A DNA stretch of 6,501 bases from Pseudomonadota bacterium (lineage in GTDB: Bacteria; Desulfobacterota; Desulfovibrionia; Desulfovibrionales; Desulfovibrionaceae), in contig JAEXTU010000178.1 of NCBI GenBank assembly GCA_023453335.1, forward strand, positions 1-6,501, written 5' to 3'. The translations under genes were made by a program, and so were the position numbers. Each line of letters begins with the position of its first letter. The stretch's first letter is position 1. The notes beneath the pieces were generated by a model. It saw only the letters and a list, made by a program, of their open reading frames with translations. It ran no database searches and was not told the origin of the DNA. This document shows positions 1 to 5,104 of the stretch, piece by piece.

Positions 1-359
1 CCCTCGGCCAGGCCGGTGGCGTAGGCCACCTGGCCCGCCGGGTCGGCCAGGATGACGAAGTCGACCTTGAGGTTGGACAGGGCGGTGGCCGCGTAGTTGG
101 CGGTGATGTATTCATCGGACCGGTCGGCCATGTAGCCGTAGGAGGCGTCCCAGGTGGCGTAGTCCGTGGCCGCGGCGCGCAGGGTGGCCAGTTGCAGGGC
201 CAGGGCGTTGGCCGCCCGGTCCAGGTCCCGGCGCAGGGCGTCCCGCTCGATGGCCTCGAACCCGCTGACCATGATGAAGTGCGAGGCCGTGCCCATGACC
301 AGCAGAATGGCGCACAGGGCGGCCAGGAACACGAGGACGGTCTTGCGGCGGATACTCAT
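1..359 (-). CDS. Membrane sensor protein, N-terminal part (CHASE4-like domain), cut by window edge
   Basis: The reading frame starts at ATG 359-357 and runs off the left edge after 119 codons, so only the N-terminus is visible. Residues 1-6 are basic (MSIRRK). Residues 7-31 form one hydrophobic helix that would anchor the protein in the inner membrane. Residues 33-65 look like a linker helix. Residues 66-116 carry DYATWDASYGYM, a following run rich in D/Y/N, and VDFVILADPAGQVAYATG. This D-x-A-x-W-D-x-x-Y pattern followed by a hydrophobic strand and a D-x-x-G turn is typical of CHASE4 extracytoplasmic sensor domains. Such proteins usually continue into HAMP and then a GGDEF/EAL, histidine kinase or chemoreceptor module; which one applies here lies outside the window. 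It points the same way as hyuAB, 156 bases downstream of hyuB. No good Shine-Dalgarno precedes this ATG. An in-frame ATG at 383-381 would add eight residues (MVGSKYPT) and also lacks a clear ribosome site. The CHASE4 call is from pattern recognition only. Confidence 0.8.
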   Translation of the reverse strand, partial: MSIRRKTVLVFLAALCAILLVMGTASHFIMVSGFEAIERDALRRDLDRAANALALQLATLRAAATDYATWDASYGYMADRSDEYITANYAATALSNLKVDFVILADPAGQVAYATGLAE

Positions 360-383
360 GGTCGGATATTTTGAACCGACCAT
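358..383. repeat. Perfect 8-bp inverted repeat overlapping the sensor start codon
   Basis: ATGGTCGG (358-365) and CCGACCAT (376-383) are exact reverse complements separated by the AT-rich 10-base spacer ATATTTTGAA. In the minus-strand transcript this can fold as an 8-bp stem with a 10-base loop, and the 3' arm includes the first two bases of the sensor ATG (359-357). The 5' arm contains the alternative in-frame ATG (383-381). It could be an operator for a dimeric repressor or an RNA hairpin that limits translation initiation. The symmetry is seen directly; the function is inference. Confidence 0.5.
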
Positions 384-406
384 ATACGGCGAATAGCTTG
401 CCTTGC
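381..406 (-). promoter_or_regulatory. Weak candidate promoter for the sensor gene
   Basis: On the minus strand, TTGCAA (406-401) and TATATG (386-381) are separated by 14 bases within the AT-richer part of the spacer. Each box matches the sigma70 consensus at four of six positions, and the spacing is shorter than the normal 16-18 bases. A start about seven bases downstream would leave only about 15 bases before the sensor ATG. The TTGCAA box lies inside the palindrome CCTTGCAAGG (401-410), which could serve as an overlapping operator. This is a weak call and other promoters, or readthrough from hyuB, are possible. Confidence 0.15.
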
Positions 407-410
407 AAGG
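401..410. repeat. 10-bp perfect palindrome CCTTGCAAGG
   Basis: CCTTGCAAGG is its own reverse complement. It lies 42 bases upstream of the sensor ATG in a spacer otherwise without strong structure. A 10-bp palindrome in this position could be half of a regulator site, but one such palindrome can occur by chance in a few kilobases and no second copy was noticed in the window. Confidence 0.3.
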
Positions 411-515
411 AGATTTTTCCCCAGGCAAACCGTTGGAAATCCGGTAATCCGCGTTTTTCTGTACGGCTGCTCAATCTCCCGGCAGGAGGAGGCTGCCACG
501 CGGAGCCAGGCGGAG

Positions 516-2090
516 CTATTTCTTGCCGTAGCCTCCGCCGCCCGGGGTTTCCACCCGCACCCGGTCGCCGGCCGCCAGCTTGGCGCTGAACTTACCGCCC
601 ACGTCGCGGGCCGCGCCCTTGGTGAGCACCGAGTTCTGGCCCGGCTGGCCCGGCTTGCCGCCGGCCAGGCCCCAGGGGCCGCGGGTACGGCGCTCCGAGA
701 GCACCGTGACCTCGGCCGGGGAGAGCAGCTCGATCTCCCGCACCAGGCCGTCGCCGCCGCGCTGCCTGCCGCCGCCGCCCGAGCCGCGGCGGATGGAGTA
801 CTCGGTGACCAGGAAGGGGTAGGCGTACTCCATGGCCTCCACCGGGGTGTTCAGAGTGTTGGTCATGTGGCAGTGCACCCCGCTCTCGCCCGGCCCGCTG
901 GCCGAGGCCCCCAGGCCGCCGCCGATGGTCTCGTAGTAGGTGAAGGGCCGGCCCTGGCGCGGCCCGGGCCGGGTGTCCACCCCGCCGATGGTGGTGTTGT
1001 TCATGCTGCCCAGGCTGGCCGCGGGGGCGAGTTCCGGCCGGGCTTGGGCCAGGGCGCCCAGGATCACGTCCACGATGCGCTGGGAGGTCTCCACGTTGCC
1101 CCCGGCCACCGCGGCCGGGAAGCGGGCGTCCACCACCGTGCCGGGCTCGGTCACGATGCGAAGCGGCCGCATGCAGCCCGCGTTGGTGGGGATGTTCTCC
1201 GAGGTCAGGCAGCGGAACACGTAGAGCGCGGCGGACAGGGTGATGGCCCGCACCGCGTTGACGCTGCCCGCCACCTGGGGGTCCGAGGTCGAGAAGTCCA
1301 GGCAGGCGGTGTCCTTGCTGATGGTGGCCGCCACCCGGATGGCGATGTCCGTGCGGCCTGCCCCGTCGTTGTCCAGGAAGTCCTCGAACGTGTAGGTCCC
1401 GTCCGGCAGCCCGGCGATGGTGGCGCGGGTCAGGCGCTCGGCGTAGTCTAGGAGCGCGCCGGCGTAGAAGCCCACGGCCGCGCGCCCGTGCTGCCTGACC
1501 AGGCCCTCCAGCCGGCGCACGCCGGTGACGTTGGCCATGATCTGGGCCGCGAAGTCGCCCTCGCGCTCCTGCGGGGTGCGCACGTTGTTGAGCAGAAAGG
1601 CCATGAGCTTGGCGTCCACGGTCCCGGCCTCCACGATCTTGAGGGGCGGGATGATGAGCCCCTCCTGGAAGATGGAGGTGGACAGGGGCATGGACCCCGC
1701 GGTCATGCCGCCCACGTCCGAGTGGTGGGCGCGGTTGGCCACGTAGAAGGCCGGCTTCCTGCCGCCCGCGAACACCGGGGCCACGATGGTGATGTCCGGC
1801 AGGTGGGTGCCGCCCTTGAAGGGGTCGTTGACCATGACCATGTCGCCCGGGGCCAGGTCCGCGCCGGCGATGGCCGACTGCACGGACAGGGGCATGGAGC
1901 CCAGGTGCACCGGGATGTGCTCGGCCTGGGCCACCATCTCGGCCTGCGCGTTGAACACCGCGCAGGAGAAGTCGCGCCGCTCCTTGATGTTGGGGGAGAA
2001 GGCGGTGCGCATGAGGGTCACGCCCATCTCCTCGGCGATGGAGGAGAAGCGGTTCTTGAAGACTTCCAGCAGGATGGGATTCACGCGCAT
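516..2090 (-). CDS. hyuB: Hydantoinase B / 5-oxoprolinase beta-type subunit (HyuB family)
   Basis: This 524-residue protein is a full-length HyuB-family subunit (family range about 510-600). It works with HyuA in the cytoplasm to hydrolyse a lactam or imide ring such as 5-oxoproline or a 5-substituted hydantoin at the cost of ATP. Diagnostic stretches are: residues 3-48 (NPILLEVFKNRF, MRTAFSPNIKERRDFSCAVF), 58-65 (HIPVHLGS), 82-99 (GDMVMVNDPFKGGTHLPD), 119-128 (NRAHHSDVGG), 143-150 (EGLIIPPL), 171-177 (RTPQERE), 364-371 (NNTTIGGV), a glycine-rich run at 389-404, and the C-terminus VETPGGGGYG. The Asp/His motifs in the N-terminal half are the conserved positions thought to hold the metal in this family. 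The ATG start at 2090-2088 is preceded by GGAGGG with a six-base gap, located inside the end of hyuA. Only two bases separate the hyuA stop from this start, so the two are translationally linked. The stop is TAG at 518-516. Acetone or acetophenone carboxylase subunits are related, but there are no accessory carboxylase subunits here. Confidence 0.95.
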   Translation of the reverse strand: MRVNPILLEVFKNRFSSIAEEMGVTLMRTAFSPNIKERRDFSCAVFNAQAEMVAQAEHIPVHLGSMPLSVQSAIAGADLAPGDMVMVNDPFKGGTHLPDITIVAPVFAGGRKPAFYVANRAHHSDVGGMTAGSMPLSTSIFQEGLIIPPLKIVEAGTVDAKLMAFLLNNVRTPQEREGDFAAQIMANVTGVRRLEGLVRQHGRAAVGFYAGALLDYAERLTRATIAGLPDGTYTFEDFLDNDGAGRTDIAIRVAATISKDTACLDFSTSDPQVAGSVNAVRAITLSAALYVFRCLTSENIPTNAGCMRPLRIVTEPGTVVDARFPAAVAGGNVETSQRIVDVILGALAQARPELAPAASLGSMNNTTIGGVDTRPGPRQGRPFTYYETIGGGLGASASGPGESGVHCHMTNTLNTPVEAMEYAYPFLVTEYSIRRGSGGGGRQRGGDGLVREIELLSPAEVTVLSERRTRGPWGLAGGKPGQPGQNSVLTKGAARDVGGKFSAKLAAGDRVRVETPGGGGYGKK

Positions 2091-2092
2091 GG

Positions 2093-4069
2093 TCAGCCCT
2101 CCACCGTGAGCAGCAGGTTTCCGTAGGCGTCCACCTCGGCCTTGGCGAACGGGGGCACGAGCAGGGTGGAGGAATATTCCACCAGCACCGCCGGGCCGCG
2201 GAAGCGGTTGCCCGGGAGCAGCTTGTCGCGCTCGATGATCTTGGTGGCGCGTGGCTTGGACTCGAACACCACCTCGCGCTCCCCGGCCAGGGCCGCGGCC
2301 GGGACCTTGGGGAAGAGCTTGCGGGCCTTGGGGAAGCCCGGCTTGTCCGGGACCCCGCGGCCGCGCAGGCGCAGGTTCACGATCACCAACGGCTTGCCCG
2401 GGTTGCGGTAGCCGTACATGCGCTCGTGCAGGGCGTGGAAGCTCTCCACGAAGTCCCCGGAGCAGGGGGTCATGATCTCGAAGGACTGGCCCTCGTAGCG
2501 CATGTCCAGGGAACGCTCCATGACGGCTGCGCCCCGGGCCACGCCCTCGGCGGCCAGGTCCTTGCGCGCCCGGGACTCCAGGGGCTTGAACAGGGCGTCC
2601 AGCGTGCGGGCGGTGGTGGCGGCCCCGGGCAGCATCACCGTGTGCGAGTAGTCCTTGATGATGTCGGCCATGAGCATGCCGATGGCCGAGAGCGCGCCCG
2701 GGTTCTGGGGGATGAGCACCCGGGGCATGCCCAGCAGCCGGGCCAGGTCCGCGGCGTGCAGGCCGCCCGCCCCGCCGAAGGAGAACAGGGTGAAGTCCGC
2801 GGGGTTGTGCCCGCGCTCCACGGAGATGACCCGGATGGCCCGCTCCATGGCGGTGTTGGCCACCGCTACCACTCCCTCGGCCAGCTCCCGGGGGGACATG
2901 CCCAGGGACTTGGAGAGGGCCGCAAAGGGCTTGGTCAGCCGTTCGGGATCGAGGGCCATGCCCCCGCCCAGGAAGCGGTCCGGGATGAGCCGGCCCAGGA
3001 GCAGGTTGGCGTCGGTGACCGTGATGCGCTCCCCCTTGCCGTAGCAGATGGGGCCGGGGTCCGCGCCCGCGCTCTCCGGGCCGACCTTGAGCGCGCCGCC
3101 CGCGTCGCGTTCGGCGATGGACCCCCCGCCCGCGCCCACGGTGTGGATGTCCAGCATGGGCACCTTCACCGGGTAGCCGGAGATCTTGGACTCGGTGGTC
3201 AGGGACAGGCCCCGGTCCATGAGCGACACGTCGGTGGAGGTGCCGCCCATGTCAAAGGAGATGATGCGGTCGAACCCGGCCAGCCGGGCGATCTCGAAGG
3301 CCCCCACCGCGCCCCCGGCCGGGCCGGAGAGGATGGTGCGCACCGACTCCTCCATGGCCGTGCAGGCGGTGATGCTGCCGCCGTTGGATTGCATGATGCG
3401 CAGGCTGTCCTTGGGGCCCAGGCGGTCGCTGATGTGGGTAAGGTAGCGTCGCATCTTGGGTGACACGTAGGCGTTGACCACGGTGGTGGAGGTGCGCTCG
3501 AACTCCCGGAACTCGGCCAGGATCTCGTGGGACAGGGAGGCGGACAGGCCCAGCCGGGCCAGGGCTTGGCCCAGCAGCTTCTCGTGGGCCGGGTTGGCGA
3601 AGGAGAAGAGCAGGCTCACGGCGACGGACTCGGCCCCGGTGGCGGCCACCGCCTGGGCCACGGCCTCGGCCTGGGCCGGGCTCAGGGGGGCATGTTCGCT
3701 GCCGTCGGGCAGGATGCGGCCCGGCGCGCCGAAGCGCAGCTCGGCGGGCACGATGTGGGGCTCCTTGCGGAAATGCAGGTCGTAGAGCCGGGAGCGGTTC
3801 TGGCGGCCGATCTCGATGCAGTCGGTGAACCCCTGGTTGGCCACCAGGGCGGTCCTCACCCCCTTGCGCTCCAGGATGGCGTTGGTGGCCACGGTGGAGC
3901 CGTGCACCACGGCCTTGGCCGCGTCGCCGCACACCGCGCGCAGGCCCTCCAGCACGGCCTCGGCCGGGTTGTGCGGGGTGGAAAGCAGCTTGTGCACCCC
4001 GTAGTGGTTGCCTACTTTGTAAATGATATCGGTGAAGGTGCCGCCGGTATCCACGCCGACTATGATCAC
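2093..4069 (-). CDS. hyuA: Hydantoinase A / 5-oxoprolinase alpha-type ATP-binding subunit (HyuA family)
   Basis: This 658-residue protein is the ATP-dependent subunit of a split hydantoinase/5-oxoprolinase; fused 5-oxoprolinases carry both halves in about 1,200-1,300 residues. Residues 3-14 (IVGVDTGGTFTD) form the ASKHA-type phosphate loop of the Hydant_A_N domain, followed by VVHGSTVATNAILERKG at 54-70 and CIEIGRQNRSRLYDL at 84-98. The central hydantoinase_A domain (about 195-480) shows QSNGGS (227-232), ILSGPAGGAVGA (246-257), SFDMGGTSTDVSL (271-283), HTVGAGGGSIAE (309-320) and GADPGPICYG (335-344), with FGGAGGLHA at 431-439. The C-terminal part has DMRYEGQSFEI (522-532) and GPAVLVEYSSTLLVPP (625-640). 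The start is GTG at 4069-4067, chosen because AGGAGG lies five bases upstream (4080-4075) and the family N-terminus begins exactly here. It is the first gene of an operon with hyuB and diverges from the DUF1445 gene. The exact substrate (5-oxoproline, hydantoin, N-methylhydantoin) cannot be read from the sequence. Confidence 0.95.
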   Translation of the reverse strand: MIIVGVDTGGTFTDIIYKVGNHYGVHKLLSTPHNPAEAVLEGLRAVCGDAAKAVVHGSTVATNAILERKGVRTALVANQGFTDCIEIGRQNRSRLYDLHFRKEPHIVPAELRFGAPGRILPDGSEHAPLSPAQAEAVAQAVAATGAESVAVSLLFSFANPAHEKLLGQALARLGLSASLSHEILAEFREFERTSTTVVNAYVSPKMRRYLTHISDRLGPKDSLRIMQSNGGSITACTAMEESVRTILSGPAGGAVGAFEIARLAGFDRIISFDMGGTSTDVSLMDRGLSLTTESKISGYPVKVPMLDIHTVGAGGGSIAERDAGGALKVGPESAGADPGPICYGKGERITVTDANLLLGRLIPDRFLGGGMALDPERLTKPFAALSKSLGMSPRELAEGVVAVANTAMERAIRVISVERGHNPADFTLFSFGGAGGLHAADLARLLGMPRVLIPQNPGALSAIGMLMADIIKDYSHTVMLPGAATTARTLDALFKPLESRARKDLAAEGVARGAAVMERSLDMRYEGQSFEIMTPCSGDFVESFHALHERMYGYRNPGKPLVIVNLRLRGRGVPDKPGFPKARKLFPKVPAAALAGEREVVFESKPRATKIIERDKLLPGNRFRGPAVLVEYSSTLLVPPFAKAEVDAYGNLLLTVEG

Positions 4070-4074
4070 GGGAG

Positions 4075-4080
4075 CCTCCT
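4075..4080 (-). promoter_or_regulatory. Shine-Dalgarno of hyuA that fixes its GTG start
   Basis: The minus strand reads AGGAGG, CTCCC, then GTG. This is a near-perfect ribosome binding site five bases before a GTG codon, and it supports GTG 4069-4067 as the start although it is not ATG. Confidence 0.8.
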
Positions 4081-4096
4081 GTCCGGGGAGTGGGGC

Positions 4097-4114
4097 CGGC
4101 CGCCAAGGCGGCCG
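4097..4114. repeat. Perfect GC-rich inverted repeat in the hyuA leader
   Basis: CGGCCGCC (4097-4104) and GGCGGCCG (4107-4114) are exact reverse complements with a two-base AA centre. In RNA this gives a very stable stem of about seven pairs with a four-base loop. It lies 28-45 bases upstream of the hyuA start and has no T-run on its 3' side in either direction, so it is not an obvious terminator. GGCGGCCG recurs as a direct copy at 4134-4141. It could be an operator in the divergent control region or an mRNA leader hairpin, possibly stabilising the 5' end. GC-rich genomes make such arms by chance more often, so the functional reading is uncertain. Confidence 0.45.
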
Positions 4115-4122
4115 AAAATCTG

Positions 4123-4150
4123 ACTATCTCTCGGGCGGCCGGTCTGGCAA
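4123..4150 (-). promoter_or_regulatory. Candidate promoter of the hyuAB operon
   Basis: On the minus strand, TTGCCA (4150-4145) matches the -35 consensus at five of six positions, and GATAGT (4128-4123) matches the -10 at four of six, with a 16-base spacer. Transcription would begin near 4116, giving a leader of about 47 bases that starts almost exactly at the inverted repeat 4114-4097 and contains the AGGAGG site. The pair of elements and the short AT-rich patch are seen; the promoter activity is inferred. Confidence 0.35.
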
Positions 4151-4170
4151 GGGCCGGGCCGGGTGTTGGC

Positions 4171-4176
4171 TTGACT
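4171..4176 (+). promoter_or_regulatory. Possible -35 element for the DUF1445 gene
   Basis: TTGACT matches the sigma70 -35 box at five of six positions and lies in the most AT-rich part of the divergent region. No good -10 hexamer follows at 16-18 bases: that place holds the sequence around GAATTC (4193-4198). The call is therefore weak. If it is real, transcription would start near 4205, which would exclude the upstream ATG at 4188 as the start of the gene. Confidence 0.2.
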
Positions 4177-4235
4177 TTTGGGCCGGTATGGGGAATTCAC
4201 TTTTTTGTCCAGTTTCTCCAACCACTTCATGGAGC

Positions 4236-5048
4236 ATGTGCAGCGTGAATGCCACGACGCCCGGCGGGGCCTCCCCCTGGGATACCCCGGACCGGTTCCG
4301 CGCTGCGGTGCGCCAGGGCCTGCACCGCAAGCCCACCGCCGGCATTTGCCCTGGGTTCGTCCAGGTCAACCTGGTGGTGCTGCCCGCCGAGCACGCCCTG
4401 CACTTCCTCCTGTTCAGCCAGCGCAACCCCAAGCCGCTCCCCATCCTGGAGGCCTTGGAGCCCGGGCAGCACGAGTCCCGGTTCCTGGCCCCGGGGGCGG
4501 ACATCCGCACCGACTTCCCGGGCTACCGCATCGCCCGCCGCGGCCGCACCGAGAGCGTGGACAGCCTCATGGACGTCTGGCGGCCGGACCTGGCCAGCTT
4601 CCTGGTGGGGTGCAGCTTCAGCTTCGAGACCGCGCTGGCGGCCGCGGGCATTCCCCTCCGGCACCTGGAGCAGGGCGTCAACGTGCCCATGTACCGAACC
4701 GACAAGGAGTTGGCCCCCAGCGGTCCCTTCGCGGGCAGGCTGGTGGTCACCATGCGGCCCATCCCGGCGGGCCGGGTGCCCGACGCGGTGACCATCACCG
4801 CGCGCTGCCCCGGGGTGCACGGCGCGCCCCTGCACGTGGGCTGTCCTGAGACCCTGGGCATCGCCGACCTCTCCCGGCCGGACTTCGGCGACCCGGTGGA
4901 GGTCAGGCCCGGCGAGGTGCCGGTGTTCTGGGCCTGCGGGGTTTCGGGCCTGTCCGCGGTCCTGGCCGCGAACCTGGAGTTCGCCGCCACCCATGAGCCC
5001 GGGCACATGCTGGTCACCGACCGGCGCGACGCGGAGTACTTCACGTAA
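4236..5048 (+). CDS. DUF1445 / YcsI-type putative hydro-lyase (D-glutamate cyclase family)
   Basis: The 270-residue protein is full length for the DUF1445 family (about 255-275). Visible family signatures, counted from ATG 4236: PTAGICPGFVQVNLVVLP (33-50), FLLFSQRNPKPLPILE (57-72), DIRTDFPGYRIAR (89-101), VWRPDLASFLVGCSFSFE (114-131), AGIPLRHLEQGVNVPMYRT (137-155), GPFAGRLVVTMRP (163-175), CPGVHGAPLHVG (191-202), IADLSRPDFGDPVEVRPGEV (209-228), VFWACGV (230-236) and HEPGHMLVTD (253-262). Homologues are annotated as putative hydro-lyases and placed in the D-glutamate cyclase family; the mammalian member joins this domain to a second cyclase domain and makes 5-oxo-D-proline from D-glutamate. 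The activity of the stand-alone bacterial domain is not firmly established. It is predicted to be cytoplasmic, with no signal peptide. The start is ambiguous: ATG 4236 has GGAG only one base away, GTG 4245 has the same GGAG ten bases away (267 residues), and ATG 4188 has no ribosome site (286 residues). It diverges from hyuA and is followed after 56 bases by the binding-protein gene. Confidence 0.93.
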   Translation: MCSVNATTPGGASPWDTPDRFRAAVRQGLHRKPTAGICPGFVQVNLVVLPAEHALHFLLFSQRNPKPLPILEALEPGQHESRFLAPGADIRTDFPGYRIARRGRTESVDSLMDVWRPDLASFLVGCSFSFETALAAAGIPLRHLEQGVNVPMYRTDKELAPSGPFAGRLVVTMRPIPAGRVPDAVTITARCPGVHGAPLHVGCPETLGIADLSRPDFGDPVEVRPGEVPVFWACGVSGLSAVLAANLEFAATHEPGHMLVTDRRDAEYFT

Positions 5049-5050
5049 CC

Positions 5051-5077
5051 CGGCGGGCGGTTCCGCCGACGGCTTTT
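5051..5077 (+). other. Weak GC hairpin followed by CTTTT between the two plus-strand genes
   Basis: CGGCG (5051-5055) pairs with CGCCG (5064-5068) around an eight-base loop, and CTTTT follows at 5073-5077. This could be a weak attenuator or an RNA-processing point between the DUF1445 gene and the binding-protein gene. The stem is only five pairs and the T-run is five bases away, so readthrough is expected. The 56-base gap is otherwise only the ribosome binding site of the next gene. Confidence 0.2.
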
Positions 5078-5090
5078 GCAAACGACCCCC

Positions 5091-5097
5091 AAGGAGG
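5091..5097 (+). promoter_or_regulatory. Shine-Dalgarno of the binding-protein gene
   Basis: AAGGAGG lies seven bases before ATG 5105. It decides between that ATG and the out-of-frame ATG at 5098, which directly abuts the site and cannot use it. Confidence 0.85.
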
Positions 5098-5104
5098 ATG
5101 GCGC

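Noticed and set aside
481..497. Stem GGCAG/CTGCC with seven-base loop after hyuB as a terminator
   Set aside because: Only five base pairs and no T-run follows on the minus strand; it may be chance.
1488..2126. Plus-strand open frame of 212 codons antisense to hyuB
   Set aside because: His/Gly-rich translation typical of the antisense frame of a GC-rich gene; no ribosome site or family signature.
2426..3463. Plus-strand open frame of 345 codons antisense to hyuA
   Set aside because: Low-complexity G/H/A/V/Q-rich translation with no recognisable motif, lying entirely within a well-supported hyuA.
516..4069. HyuAB as acetone or acetophenone carboxylase
   Set aside because: Those enzymes need additional subunits, and none of these is seen beside the genes. 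The two-subunit layout and the DUF1445 neighbour fit a hydantoinase/5-oxoprolinase better, though sequence reading alone cannot fully exclude it.
3252..4106. Minus-strand frame of 284 codons overlapping hyuA in another frame
   Set aside because: Arg/Pro/Gly/His-rich out-of-frame reading of hyuA; the hyuA frame has all the family motifs and a strong ribosome site.
4023..4235. Extending the DUF1445 protein upstream to the in-frame ATG at 4023
   Set aside because: This would overlap the hyuA start and include the promoter-like spacer. The extra residues resemble no part of the family, whose conserved region begins after 4281.
5098..5100. ATG at 5098 as the start of the binding protein
   Set aside because: It is out of frame with the signal peptide and directly abuts the AAGGAGG site, leaving no spacing.
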